DNA of 64,000 nt from MTP4 sp9310u. GTDB lineage: Archaea > Halobacteriota > Methanosarcinia > Methanosarcinales > Methanosarcinaceae. Positions within the stretch are counted from its first letter, which is position 1; each line of letters begins with the position of its first letter. The translations under genes were made by a program, and so were the position numbers. Shown here one piece after another: positions 42,612 to 52,944 of this stretch. The stretch covers positions 42,430 to 106,429 of the forward strand of contig DAOUSW010000001.1 of the NCBI GenBank assembly GCA_030627005.1, in the 5' to 3' direction. The notes under the pieces were generated by a model. The model saw nothing but the letters and a program-made list of their open reading frames with translations, searched no databases and was not told the DNA's origin.

Positions 42612-45221
42612 ATGACGGAATTGGAAATTCCAAAAGAATATAACCCTCATGAAGTTGAACCGAAATGGATGGAGCAGTGGAACCTCTCCATGTACCACTT
42701 CAACTGGGGAGAAGACTCCCGCCCCCAGTATATTATTGATACCCCCCCACCATATCCCACAGGCAACTTCCACATCGGAAACGCCCTAAACTGGTGCTAT
42801 ATCGACTTTGTCGCCCGCTACAAGAGGATGCGCGGGTATAACGTTATGTTTCCCCAGGGCTGGGACTGCCACGGGCTGCCCACCGAAGTCAAGGTTGAAG
42901 AGATCAACGGAATAACGAAAAACCAGGTACCAAGAGCGGAATTCCGTAAGATGTGCCGGGAACTTACTGCAGGGAACATCGATAAGATGCGCCAGACCAT
43001 GCTGCGCCTGGGCTTTTCCGTGGACTGGAGCAACGAATTCGTCACCATGGAACCCGAGTACTTCGTAAAGACGCAGAAGTCCTTTGTAAAAATGTACAAC
43101 GACGGGCATATCTACCATGAAGAACACCCGGTCAACTGGTGCCCGCGCTGTGAAACGGCCATCGCTTTTGCGGAAGTCGAGTACGAAGCAGGGCAGACGA
43201 AGCTGAACTTCGTCCACTTCGATAAGGTCGACATCGCCACCACCAGGCCCGAACTCATGGCTGCCTGTGTGGCTGTGGCCGTTCACCCGGAAGACGAGCG
43301 TTATAAAGAGTTCGTGGGAAAGACGATCAAAGTCCCCCTCTTCGGGCAGGAAGTCCCCTTAATAACAGACGACGCAGTCGAATCCGGATTCGGGACAGGT
43401 GCAGTTATGATCTGTACCTTCGGGGACAAGCAGGACGTACGCTGGTGGACCAAGCATCACCTCCCCCTTATCAAAGCCATCGACAAAGAAGGAAAGATGA
43501 CAAAGGCGGCAGGCAAGTACGAAGGCCTGGGCCTTAAGGAATGCAGGCAGGTTGTCATCGAGGACCTTAAGTCCGAAGGCTTCATCTACGACCAGAAACC
43601 CCTGGACCAGAACGTGGGACTCTGCTGGCGCTGCAACACACCCATTGAAATCCTTTCCGAACCCCAGTGGTTTGTCAGGATCAACCAGAAAGGCATCCTG
43701 GAAAAAGCCAACGAGATAGAGTGGGTCCCCGAGTACATGAAGGTCAGGCTTGAAAACTGGACCGGGACCATGGAATGGGACTGGTGCATTTCCAGGCAGA
43801 GGATCTTTGCAACCCCGATTCCCATCTGGTACTGCAAACAGTGCGGGGAAGTAATGATCGCCGAGGAAAGCTGGCTCCCTATTGACCCCAATGAAAACGT
43901 ACCAAAGAGAGCCTGTACCTGCGGTTCCACGGAGTTTGAGCCTGAAACCGATGTCCTGGACACCTGGATGGACTCGTCCATTACCGCCCTGCACGTCTCG
44001 GGCTGGGAAAGTGACCGGGAACTTAGGCTCCCGACCCAGATCCGCCCCCAGGGACATGACATCATCCGGACCTGGGCTTTTTACACGATCCTCAGGAGCC
44101 TGGCCCTGGAAGGCAAAAGGCCCTGGGACTCCATCGTGGTCAACGGGATGGTACTTGGTCCCGACGGGCACAAGATGAGCAAGTCGCTTGGAAACGTCAT
44201 CTCCCCTGAAGAAGTTCTCAAGGACTACAGTGCGGATGCCTTCAGGCAGTGGGGTGCAGTTGGCGGCTCCACAGGTTCGGACGTTATGTTCAGGTGGAAG
44301 GACGTGGTCTCAGCTTCCAGGTTCCTTCAGAAGATGTGGAGCATCTACCGTTTCTCCATGTCCCACTTAAAAGAATTCGGGCCTGAAGACGCCGAGAACT
44401 TCCCCACGGAAAACCTGCTAGCAATCGACAGGTGGCTCTTGAGCAAACTGAACAGGCTCGTACAGAACGCAACTGCGGAAATGGACGGCTACCAGTTCGA
44501 TTCCACCTTCAAGGCCATCAGGGGTTTTGCCTGGGAAGTCCTTGCTGACAACTACCTGGAACTTGTGAAAGGCAGGCTCTACGGCGACGAGCCCGAAGGC
44601 AAGAGAGCCGCACAGTACGTGCTCTACAGGACAACGGACACCCTCTCCCATCTGCTCGCACCCTTTGTTCCCTTCTTCGCAGAAGAGCTCTACTCCAGGC
44701 TCGGCAGGGGAAGCATCCACATGCAGCCCTGGCCCGGAGTGGACGAAAACCTGATCAGTGAGGAATTCGAAGCTGCAGGAGAACTTATCAAAGACATCAC
44801 GAGTGAAGTCCGCAGGTACAAGTCAGACCGGAAAATTGCCCTGAACGCTCCCCTGAAGAAGATTGAGCTCTACAACGCAAACATCGACACAGGAGACATT
44901 ACAGGCGCCACGAACACGGAAGTGGAACTGATCGAAGGCGCTCCTTCTTTCGAACACGTGCCCGTCGAAGTCAAACCGGACATGGGCATCCTGGGCCCCA
45001 GGTTCAGGAAAGAAGCAGGAGCAATCGTAAAAGCCCTCAAGGCAGCAGACCCGGCAGCCATTGAGGAACAGGCAGCATCCGGAAAAATCGTTGTTGATGT
45101 AAACGGAGAAACAATCGAACTCGAGCCCGAAGCCGTTGAGATAAGGAAAGAAGTTATTTCCGCCGGCAGGGAAGTCGACGTCCTTGACGTCAACGGGGTT
45201 GTCGTTGTAATTGTCAGGTAA
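42612..45221 (+). CDS. valS: Valyl-tRNA synthetase
   Basis: An 869-residue class I aminoacyl-tRNA synthetase that charges tRNA-Val. The catalytic HIGH motif appears as HIGN (54-57) in PYPTGNFHIGNALNW and the second motif as KMSKS (521-525). GWDCHGLPTEVKVE, the editing domain (IATTRPELMAACVAVAVHPED), and several zinc-type CxxC pairs (CPRCET, CWRCNT, CKQCGE) fit archaeal ValS. It ends in the anticodon-binding and coiled C-terminal region. It stands alone with its own promoter. No other synthetase class fits. Confidence 0.97.
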   Translation: MTELEIPKEYNPHEVEPKWMEQWNLSMYHFNWGEDSRPQYIIDTPPPYPTGNFHIGNALNWCYIDFVARYKRMRGYNVMFPQGWDCHGLPTEVKVEEINGITKNQVPRAEFRKMCRELTAGNIDKMRQTMLRLGFSVDWSNEFVTMEPEYFVKTQKSFVKMYNDGHIYHEEHPVNWCPRCETAIAFAEVEYEAGQTKLNFVHFDKVDIATTRPELMAACVAVAVHPEDERYKEFVGKTIKVPLFGQEVPLITDDAVESGFGTGAVMICTFGDKQDVRWWTKHHLPLIKAIDKEGKMTKAAGKYEGLGLKECRQVVIEDLKSEGFIYDQKPLDQNVGLCWRCNTPIEILSEPQWFVRINQKGILEKANEIEWVPEYMKVRLENWTGTMEWDWCISRQRIFATPIPIWYCKQCGEVMIAEESWLPIDPNENVPKRACTCGSTEFEPETDVLDTWMDSSITALHVSGWESDRELRLPTQIRPQGHDIIRTWAFYTILRSLALEGKRPWDSIVVNGMVLGPDGHKMSKSLGNVISPEEVLKDYSADAFRQWGAVGGSTGSDVMFRWKDVVSASRFLQKMWSIYRFSMSHLKEFGPEDAENFPTENLLAIDRWLLSKLNRLVQNATAEMDGYQFDSTFKAIRGFAWEVLADNYLELVKGRLYGDEPEGKRAAQYVLYRTTDTLSHLLAPFVPFFAEELYSRLGRGSIHMQPWPGVDENLISEEFEAAGELIKDITSEVRRYKSDRKIALNAPLKKIELYNANIDTGDITGATNTEVELIEGAPSFEHVPVEVKPDMGILGPRFRKEAGAIVKALKAADPAAIEEQAASGKIVVDVNGETIELEPEAVEIRKEVISAGREVDVLDVNGVVVVIVR

Positions 45222-46079
45222 GCTCCGGCTTACCTGCTCTACTTTTAATTTTTAAAAAATGAATTTTTTGTGATATAATTTTGCAGTTTTTACCGGAATT
45301 TCCCTGAATCTTCCCGGTTTACCTGTTTTTCTTTGCTTTTTTCAAGCCGGATTTATAGACTGGTTTTTTAAGCTTTTTTAGCCGGTTTTTTCAGGTCTTT
45401 TTTTGATTAAGTTCGGTATTTTCAAGTGCTCATTCTTTAATATGGATTTTTATATTACAGATAATAGTATTGAACTAATTATAAGCTGAATAAATTAATA
45501 GTAGTTTATGAAACTCATAATAGTTTATATAGATAATTCATTTTATATATACCTAAAAAATTACTGGTCTTTCCAGCTCATCGATAACCAGCTTAAGAAA
45601 TATTCATACAATATCAAAAACGAGCAGCCCATATAGCACCCAGAAAATGAATAAATTAACAAAGGAAGATTGAGAACTAATATAATAAAAAAAATTAGAC
45701 CTTTGGGGGGCAGATATGTTATATAAGTTTTTTGACAATTTGAATAAATATATAAAATGCTGCATAAAAAAATAAATTTTACATAATTATTAAATAAGAT
45801 TTAAATGAGTCTTTAGACACCTTTTTTAAAATAAAAAAACGAAATATATAATAAAAAATTGCTGGTTTATTCCAAAAAAATTTAAATAAAATTTAAAAAA
45901 GTTCTTTATAATATTATGTCTATAGTAAACATTTATATATTGAAAAAAATATAGAGGTTGGTGTACAAACATAATAATTTTATAATGCATACATGCGGAA
46001 AAAAACCATAAAAAATCCCATAATCCGCATATATATGAAAAAAATCGAAAAACTATATAGAGAAAAAAGGTGTATGCTA
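45222..46079. other. Long AT-rich leader/promoter region of archaellum operon 1
   Basis: 858 bases with very low GC content and no gene. Candidate TATA boxes for flaB lie at about 45931-45940 (ATTTATATAT) and 46026-46034 (GCATATATA). The latter would give a leader of about 22 bases. The region probably holds the archaellum regulatory sites, but no clear operator is visible. Confidence 0.55.
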
Positions 46080-46676
46080 ATGAAGTTTAACAAATTATTC
46101 GGCAGATTTGGAAAGGATGAAAAAGCCTTCACTGGCCTTGAATCCGCAATCGTTCTGACCGCTTTCATCGTCGTGGCAGCGGTCTTCTCCTACGTAGTGC
46201 TCGGTGCAGGTTTCTCAACCTCCGACACAGCAAAAGCAACCGTTGACGAAGGTATCAAGCAGGCCACCTCCTCCATCGAACTCGCTGGAGACGTAATCGC
46301 TGTGGAAGGTTCAACCGAAAACACCGTAAGCAACCTGCTCGTCACAATCCAGCTGACTGCCGGACAAGCACCTGTGGATATAGGGGCAAGCGACACTGAA
46401 GGAATGTTGGTAATCTCCTACATGGACAACAGCACCTATAACGCAAGTGTACCATGGACCCCCACATACATAGGGGCCAACGATGGCGACAAAGTCCTCG
46501 AACAGCACGAGAAAGTTGAGCTCAACGTCACCGTTCCCACTTCAATGCTGACCCATTCAAACACCACTGCTGTTAACAGGGAATTCAAGATTGAGATCAA
46601 GCCGAAGGTCGGTGCAATCCTCCCAGTTTCAAGGACCACACCGCCAGACATCAACGACTACACACTACTCATCTAA
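46080..46676 (+). CDS. flaB: Archaellin (flagellin) B, locus 1
   Basis: A 198-residue structural subunit of the archaellum filament. I start it at ATG 46080, just after AGGTGTATGCTA; a longer frame to 45993 would wreck the signal peptide. The type III signal MKFNKLFGRFGKDEKAFTG is cut after Gly19 by FlaK/PibD. This exposes LESAIVLTAFIVVAAVFSYVVL, the hydrophobic core helix. Several Asn-x-Ser/Thr sequons suggest N-glycosylation. It heads the operon flaB-flaC/E-flaG-flaF-flaH-flaI-flaJ and is paralogous to the archaellin at 60464. Confidence 0.95.
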   Translation: MKFNKLFGRFGKDEKAFTGLESAIVLTAFIVVAAVFSYVVLGAGFSTSDTAKATVDEGIKQATSSIELAGDVIAVEGSTENTVSNLLVTIQLTAGQAPVDIGASDTEGMLVISYMDNSTYNASVPWTPTYIGANDGDKVLEQHEKVELNVTVPTSMLTHSNTTAVNREFKIEIKPKVGAILPVSRTTPPDINDYTLLI

Positions 46677-46727
46677 ATTTAAAAAATGGGGTATTAACCC
46701 CTTACATTTCTTTTTTGAGGTACATCC

Positions 46728-47570
46728 ATGGAAATTGAGGACAGAGTCGCAACCCTGGAAACCGAATTCAAAATCATCAAAGGGGAAATCAAAGCCTTAC
46801 TCCTGGATGTCAGGGAGACGGTCAATGACATGGAAAACCCCTTCCGCAGTCCGGGACAGGCAATCGGAAACATGGGCGGGATGAATGAAAGATTTGCAGA
46901 AGCAAAGGACTTTCCTGCAATAGAAAACCCCCTGATAAAAGAGATCCCGGCTGTAGATGATATTGAAGATAAGATTGAAAAGGAAAACGAAGAAGTCTCT
47001 GGAGCAAAAGCGTTACCCATCGAGGAAAAATTTACTGCAGCTGAAGTAAAAAAGTTCAGACTTGAAGATCCTGACGATGAAAAACCTGAAAGCCAGCTTG
47101 AAATTCAGGAAATGCAGGATAAAATTCCGAAGATACCTCAGGAACCGGCATGGAAAGTCCCGGAAATCGCAAAGGGGCCTGAGCTTCAGGAAGAAAAGGC
47201 AGAAAAGGCAAAACCCAAAGAAGCACCCCCGGAGGTTCCGAAGATTACAATGGAGAACGGAATCAACACCTATACCCTGGTTGAACTGATGAGGTGGACC
47301 GATTACACACTCAGTACGATTGGCAGGAAGAAACTTGAAGAGGTCCTGGACCTTTACGCTCTGACAGGATATCTCCCCGACAAAGTAAAAGATGTAATCC
47401 TGAACATAGCAAAGCTCTCCACTGCCAATATGGCCGAAGACAACCAGGTGACTATGACAGACAATATTACTGTCGTATCCCAGTTACACGAAATCCTTAG
47501 CCCGGAAGACTCCGGCCGGAAGATTCACAGCAAGGAAATAAGCAGGCAAAAGGGACTTTCACTAAACTGA
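46728..47570 (+). CDS. Archaellum accessory protein FlaC/FlaD-E fusion, locus 1
   Basis: A 280-residue cytoplasmic protein. The N-terminal coiled-coil part (EDRVATLETEFKIIKGEIKALLLDVRETV) is FlaC-like. A long acidic, Pro/Glu/Lys-rich linker (about 80-175) follows. The C-terminal FlaD/E domain begins NTYTLVELMRWTDYTLSTIGRKKLEEVLDLY. These proteins form the cytoplasmic ring coupling the archaellum motor to chemotaxis in euryarchaea. It is matched by a 231-residue counterpart at 61157 with the same domain order but a different linker. Confidence 0.87.
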   Translation: MEIEDRVATLETEFKIIKGEIKALLLDVRETVNDMENPFRSPGQAIGNMGGMNERFAEAKDFPAIENPLIKEIPAVDDIEDKIEKENEEVSGAKALPIEEKFTAAEVKKFRLEDPDDEKPESQLEIQEMQDKIPKIPQEPAWKVPEIAKGPELQEEKAEKAKPKEAPPEVPKITMENGINTYTLVELMRWTDYTLSTIGRKKLEEVLDLYALTGYLPDKVKDVILNIAKLSTANMAEDNQVTMTDNITVVSQLHEILSPEDSGRKIHSKEISRQKGLSLN

Positions 47571-47581
47571 TCTGAGAAGCC

Positions 47582-48070
47582 ATGAGTGGAGAAACGATAA
47601 GTACTGCGATTATCACGATCGCGTCTGTTATCTGTGCTGCCGGGTTCGTAGCTGCAGTAACCCCATCAATTCTCAGTGCGGGAGATCCGGTAGTAAGCTC
47701 CACAAATATCCTCAAGGATCAAATTGACACGAACATAAAGATCATTCATGCGGCCAGCAACCCGGAAGGCACGGAAGTATACATCTGGATCAAAAATGTA
47801 GGAGATAACCGAATCTCTTCGAGCCTTGTCGACAATTCGGACCTTTTTTTCGGGGAAAGCGGGAATTTCATGAGGGTCCCTTATGATGAAACGGGAACTG
47901 GAGTTCCGGGCTGGAGATATTCAATAGAAAACGATGGTACAGAGCAGTGGCGGAAGAGTGACACAATCAAGATCACGGTCAGGACTTCGGTAAGCTCGGG
48001 AAACGAATATTTTATCAAATTTATTACTTACAACGGCGTCTCGGATGAAGACTATTTTGCGGTGTCCTGA
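47582..48070 (+). CDS. flaG: Archaellum stator protein FlaG, locus 1
   Basis: A 162-residue protein with one N-terminal membrane helix (about 5-25, TAIITIASVICAAGFVAAV) and an extracellular beta-rich domain (VYIWIKNVGDNRISSS, YFIKFITYNGVSDEDYF). It begins with MSGETISTA. By family knowledge, FlaG and FlaF form a filament-stator complex that contacts the S-layer outside the membrane. It lies 11 bases after the FlaC/E gene and directly abuts flaF. Confidence 0.82.
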   Translation: MSGETISTAIITIASVICAAGFVAAVTPSILSAGDPVVSSTNILKDQIDTNIKIIHAASNPEGTEVYIWIKNVGDNRISSSLVDNSDLFFGESGNFMRVPYDETGTGVPGWRYSIENDGTEQWRKSDTIKITVRTSVSSGNEYFIKFITYNGVSDEDYFAVS

Positions 48071-48586
48071 GTGGGTTTCGGAACAATAATTTCGTCGGCA
48101 ATAGCCATAGCACTTATTCTGTCCGCTTCTTATGTCTGTGTGCAGGGAGGGATTTACATGGTCGACACACTTTCAGGGTCGATCAAAGAGATGCAGGACA
48201 GTAACAACGAAATCCTCAGGACAGATATTGAAATAGAAAATATCAGCACAAACGGGGTTTTCATCAACGCGGTGGTCAGGAATACCGGAAAGGTGAAAAT
48301 CCGGGAATTCGAGAACATGGACGTTATCGTCCACTACAACGCCTCAGGGACCATGAAAACCATCTGGGTCCCCTATCTCAAAGGCACGGATCCGGCAGAA
48401 AACAGCTGGGTTGTGAGGGATATCACCCGGGATGCAATAAATCCCGGAATCTTTGACCCTGACGAAGAGATGGAAATAAGAATCAGGGTGAATACCGGGG
48501 AAGCTGTTCTCACAGACAGCCTGAATAACTGGATACAAATAACAACCCCGAACGGGATTCCTTCATCAAAGTATTTTAGAAGTTGA
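48071..48586 (+). CDS. flaF: Archaellum stator protein FlaF, locus 1
   Basis: A 171-residue protein starting GTG 48071 immediately after the flaG stop (MGFGTIISSAIAIALILSASYV), with an N-terminal helix and an extracellular beta-sandwich. The MGF start is typical of FlaF, a periplasmic stator component that binds S-layer glycoproteins. It is paralogous to the gene at 62424 (WIQxTTPNG is shared near the C-terminus). Confidence 0.83.
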   Translation: MGFGTIISSAIAIALILSASYVCVQGGIYMVDTLSGSIKEMQDSNNEILRTDIEIENISTNGVFINAVVRNTGKVKIREFENMDVIVHYNASGTMKTIWVPYLKGTDPAENSWVVRDITRDAINPGIFDPDEEMEIRIRVNTGEAVLTDSLNNWIQITTPNGIPSSKYFRS

Positions 48587-48597
48587 ACACGGGTTCA

Positions 48598-48665
48598 AAC
48601 GAAGGTTCGGACAAAGGTTCGGACAAAAGCTCGGACAAAAGCTCGGACAAAGGTTCAGATAAAAC
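48598..48665. repeat. 12-bp degenerate tandem repeat after flaF
   Basis: About six copies of AAAGGTTCGGAC-type units, with GGTTC/AGCTC alternation. They lie within the 273-base gap before flaH, which then continues AT-rich to a TATA-like ATATATATAA near 48772. Confidence 0.8.
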
Positions 48666-48859
48666 TCTCCGGGACTATGGAGAGAAGAACGAAATCAGCA
48701 GAGGGGGAAGAGAGTAAAAATTTTCATATAATCGGGAAAAATTTCTTCCATGATAAATTAATAAATTAAAAATATATATAAACCCTTGTTCGGGGACGAT
48801 CCCGGACAACAAGGAAAAACAAAAGAAAAAAGGAAATCCGGGAAAAGCCGGTGATAGAC

Positions 48860-49594
48860 ATGGATGCGGGTAAAACGTACGGAAAAGGCGACACCCTGGC
48901 GGACATCATATCTTCCGGGAATTCTGAAATTGACAGCAAAATGGGAGGGGGAATCCCCGTATCGTCCCTGGGCCTGATAGAAGGGGCAAATGACAGTGGA
49001 AAATCAGTCCTTATGCAGCAGCTGATGAAGGGAGGACTTGACGGCCAGAAAAAGGTGCTCATGTTTACCACCGAAAACACCAACCGAAGCCTTCTAAAAC
49101 AGATGGAAAGCCTGGCCCTGGATATTACGGATTACTACATTGTCGGAAGGGCAAAAATCTACCCTATTCAGGAGAACCTTGCAAAGGGAAACAGGGAAAC
49201 CGCTGAAAACCTCCTGCAGGTCATGCTGAAAACAATTGAAAGTTCCGGAGAAGACCTCATAATTATCGATTCATTAACCGTTTTTGTGGTCGACCTCCCA
49301 GAAAATGAAATACTTGATTTTTTCACGAGATGTAAGAAACTCTGTGACCGGAGAAAAACCATCCTTATCACAGCTCACGGATATGCCTTTTCGGAGATGC
49401 TTCTCGTAAGGCTCCGTTCAATCTGCGACGTTCACCTCCACCTGAAAATAGAACAGATGGGAGAACAGCTTGTAAAAAGCATGGAAATCTCAAAGGTTCG
49501 GGGAGCCCAGAAAGCGACCGGAAACATCTTCAGTTTTGATATCAGACCCAACTTCGGATTCAAGATAATTCCAATTTCAAAAGCCAGGGCTTAA
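48860..49594 (+). CDS. flaH: Archaellum ATPase FlaH, locus 1
   Basis: A 244-residue RecA/KaiC-like protein that binds ATP and regulates the archaellum motor ATPase FlaI. The Walker A is GANDSGKS (42-49), then LIIIDSLTVFV as Walker B. ATG 48860 has GGTGATA just upstream, so I prefer it to GTG 48851. It is followed nine bases later by flaI. It is closely related to the second FlaH at 63064, with which it shares VLMFTTEN/VLTLTTEK and the C-terminal KIIPISKARA/KIIPVSKVKA. Confidence 0.93.
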   Translation: MDAGKTYGKGDTLADIISSGNSEIDSKMGGGIPVSSLGLIEGANDSGKSVLMQQLMKGGLDGQKKVLMFTTENTNRSLLKQMESLALDITDYYIVGRAKIYPIQENLAKGNRETAENLLQVMLKTIESSGEDLIIIDSLTVFVVDLPENEILDFFTRCKKLCDRRKTILITAHGYAFSEMLLVRLRSICDVHLHLKIEQMGEQLVKSMEISKVRGAQKATGNIFSFDIRPNFGFKIIPISKARA

Positions 49595-49603
49595 GGTGGA
49601 AAA

Positions 49604-51355
49604 ATGGAGGAAGCTCTCTTCGAGTCCGCGAATACGCTCATAGAAGATGCGGCACACTGCGGTTTCTTCAAACTCCCGGAAAACCTTTAGGAGTTTGTTC
49701 AGGAGGAAGAAAACCAGTATGTCCTGGGTTATCTACAGTCCCTTCCTCTTGACAAAATCGGAGTCCCTACCTTTTATCTGAAAATCACAAGAGCCCTGAA
49801 AGAGCTCGAACACCCGAACCTCATATATGCCGTGGATAGCGGAGTTCCCATCCACATTTACCCTGACAGGGAGGATATAAGGGATTACTACGTGCCCATT
49901 GAACCGACGCTTGGCCAGGATATAGAACGCCTCTTGATGGACCTTGAAGGGATATTCGTAGACCTTGTGGACGGCACGGAACTGGAAGCAGAAACCCCCG
50001 AGGAAAGAGAAGCCCACCTGCTCGAACTTATTGAAAGGACCTGTGTGATAAGAGAGGAAGGGGTCGAAAAGAAGGGGACATGGTTTGATTTTTTAAACAA
50101 GATACTTAAATATCTGAACAAGCTCTTCAAGTTTAAAAATATCGAAAAAGTATACGTAACCCCCAAGGAATACCAGGCAATAAAGTACATCATCTTCCGG
50201 GACAAGGTAGGACTGGGAGTACTCGAACCTCTTCTTAAAGACCCCTATATAGAAGACATCAGCTGCAGCGGGCTCGGGCACATCTTTGTTGAACATAAGA
50301 TATTTTCCGGCCTGAAAACGATGATCACGTTCAAGGATATGGGAGACCTCAATTCCTTCGTCGTTAAAGTCTCGGAAAAAATAGGAAAGCCCATCACCTA
50401 CAGGGACCCCATCGTCGATGCCACCCTCCCGGACGGGTCAAGGATAAATATAGTTTACGGGGAAGACGTCTCGAAAAGGGGCAGCAATTTCACTATCCGT
50501 AAGTTTGCAGGCACGCCGCTGTCCATCCTCGACCTGATAGAATTCGGGTCCCTTGACTACACCATAGCCGCATATCTCTGGATCCTGCTCAAACAGGGGA
50601 TGAGCTGTTTCATTGCGGGGGAAACAGCATCAGGGAAAACCACTCTTCTAAATGCCCTTACAACCTTCCTCCCCCCCGACGGGAAAGTCGTGTCCATTGA
50701 AGACACCCCCGAACTGCAGGTCCCTCTCAAGAACTGGACAAGGGAGGTGACAAGAGCTTCCAGGGAAGAAAGCAACTCCGAAGTCTCGATGTTCGACCTC
50801 CTCAGGGCAGCCCTGCGTCAGCGCCCGAACGAGATCATGATCGGGGAGATCAGAGGTGTTGAAGGGAACATCGCTTTCCAGGCCATGCAGACAGGGCATC
50901 CGGTCATGTCCACTTTCCATGCCTCGTCCGTTGAAAAGCTAATCCAGAGGATCACGGGAGACCCTATCAATGTCCCCAAGACCTATATGGACAACCTGAA
51001 CCTGGTGATCTGCCAGAACGCCATCCACCTCCCCGGAAAAGGGATGATAAGGCGGGTGACCAGCGTAAACGAAATAGTAGGGTACGACCCTGTAAGCGAC
51101 ACCTTCTCCTTTATTGAAGTGTTCCGCTGGGACTCTTCCACTGACAGTTTCGAATTTGTAGCAGACATGAACTCGTACCTCCTCGAAAACAGGATAGCCC
51201 CTAAACTCGGGATCCCCGAGAACCAGACCAAAAAAATATACAGGGACATCGAGCGCAAAGAGCGGATTCTGAGGAAGCTGCACGAGGCGAAAGTAACCGG
51301 ATTTTATGATCTTTTTGCAATGATGATCAAGATAGAGGAGGAGGGCCTGATCTAA
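49604..51355 (+). CDS. flaI: Archaellum motor ATPase FlaI, with in-frame amber codon 29
   Basis: The secretion-type ATPase that assembles and rotates the archaellum. The frame opens at ATG 49604 (AAGGTGGAAAA upstream) and codon 29 (49688-49690) is TAG. The frame is then open and homologous-looking all the way to 51355 (583 codons). After TAG no ATG is available before GTG 49832, which would remove about 75 residues. Walker A is GETASGKT (339-346), followed by VVSIEDTPELQ and GEIRGVEG. In Methanosarcina TAG can be read as pyrrolysine, so full-length protein may be made. Alternatively it is a nonsense mutation of a lysine codon or a sequencing error. Confidence 0.87.
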
Positions 51356-52824
51356 TGAAAGAAGATCAAAAGACCAGCGATGATATTTTCTTCCTCCTCA
51401 CCTATATGACAGCGATTTCCACAGCAGACATCCAGAGGGACAAAATCTTCAAATATGCCTCCGAAAGGGAAGAATATTCAATCGCCATCTATTTCAAAAA
51501 AATGCATATCCTTGCCGTAAAAATGGGGTATGAATACTCAAAAGCCTGCAAGCTGATCTCGAAAAAAATATCCAATAGTAACCTGAGTGAGTTATTCGGC
51601 AGGATGGCAACTGCTCTTGCTTCCGGAGAATCTGAGAAAGAGTTTCTGATGAATGAAAGGGAAACGATGGAAGAGATATACGCTAACCAGTATGAAAACG
51701 ACGTCGAATCCCTGAAAAAATGGACCGATGGGTACACCGCCCTCCTTGTTTCGGTTTCCCTTATCGTGACGATGCTACTAATCTCAACAATGATTTATGA
51801 TATGGGAGATGTAGAGGTTATGGCAGCCCTGGTCCTCTTCATTATGGTTTTCATCTGCGGCATGGGCATACTTATCCTGTATGATTCGGCTCCCTCCGAG
51901 ATCAAGCTCCACTCCCTGGAGCAAAAATCCAGGGAACAGCACATAGCATCAGCTTTAAGCCTGATACTGCTCCCCCTTGGAGCCCTTGCCGTGGGAGTCC
52001 TTGTTTATGAAAAAGTCCGGATTCCCTATATTTTCCTGACTGCGGCAGCATTCATGGCTCCCATATGTATCGTGGGTATGATCGATGACCTGAAGATAGA
52101 AAAGAGGGACAAAAGCTTTCCCGCATTTGCAAAGAGCCTGGGTTCCCTTTCCGGGACCATGGGCGTCACTACCTCAACAGCAATGAAAAAACTCGACAGG
52201 GAAAGCGTCGGGCACCTGGAACCTCTTATAGACAGGCTCTATACCAGGCTTACCCTTGACCTGGACCCGGAACTATGCTGGGAAAAGTTCATAGGGGAAA
52301 GCGGGTCCGAACTGATCAACAGGTGCACAAAAATTTACAATCATGCGGTCAACCTGGGAGGAGACCCTTCGGAAATAGGGAAAATCGTCTCCTCCTCGAG
52401 CCTTGCAATTGTCCTGCTCCGGATGAAACGAAAAATGGTCAGCAAGGGATTCATAGGCCTGAACGTGGTAATGCATGCCGTGATGACCGGTCTGCTCATA
52501 TTCATTATTGAAATGATGAGGGAATTCAGTGAAGTCCTGACGCAGATGTACGATTCGCACTTTTCAGAGTTCCAGGGAGCCAGCAGTACGGCGGGACTTG
52601 GCATGAGCATGTTCAGTATAGGGAGTAATATAGATTTTTTGTATAAATTTACCATAGGGGCAATTATAATCCTTACAATCGCGGATTCCCTGGTCGTAAA
52701 AGTAGTGGACGGAGGAGGAAACTACAAGATATATTTTTACGGAGCTGTCATGTGCCTGATTTCAGCCCTGATGATACTTGTCGTGCCTCTCTTTGTGGGA
52801 AAGATATTCTCCTTTGATTTTTAA
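51355..52824 (+). CDS. flaJ: Archaellum membrane platform protein FlaJ, locus 1
   Basis: A 489-residue polytopic membrane protein of the GspF/TadC class, the platform on which FlaI acts. The start overlaps the flaI stop by one base (TAATG). Two cytoplasmic helical domains (about 1-125 and 235-365) alternate with membrane segments near 130-180, 200-235, 375-395 and 430-480. It ends the core archaellum genes of this locus, with one further unknown gene downstream. Confidence 0.93.
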   Translation: MKEDQKTSDDIFFLLTYMTAISTADIQRDKIFKYASEREEYSIAIYFKKMHILAVKMGYEYSKACKLISKKISNSNLSELFGRMATALASGESEKEFLMNERETMEEIYANQYENDVESLKKWTDGYTALLVSVSLIVTMLLISTMIYDMGDVEVMAALVLFIMVFICGMGILILYDSAPSEIKLHSLEQKSREQHIASALSLILLPLGALAVGVLVYEKVRIPYIFLTAAAFMAPICIVGMIDDLKIEKRDKSFPAFAKSLGSLSGTMGVTTSTAMKKLDRESVGHLEPLIDRLYTRLTLDLDPELCWEKFIGESGSELINRCTKIYNHAVNLGGDPSEIGKIVSSSSLAIVLLRMKRKMVSKGFIGLNVVMHAVMTGLLIFIIEMMREFSEVLTQMYDSHFSEFQGASSTAGLGMSMFSIGSNIDFLYKFTIGAIIILTIADSLVVKVVDGGGNYKIYFYGAVMCLISALMILVVPLFVGKIFSFDF

Positions 52825-52944
52825 GAAATTTTGAAGAAAGAACCAGTGAAACGGAGTCTGCGCTGGAAACTCCGGGGCAGGAAATTTCGGATCAGGAAAA
52901 GAGAACTCAGGATTTGCCAGCCACTGGAATAATGAGGTAAAAGT

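Noticed and set aside
45993..46079. Upstream extension of the locus 1 archaellin
   Set aside because: It would bury the class III signal peptide; ATG 46080 with AGGTG upstream gives the standard short leader.
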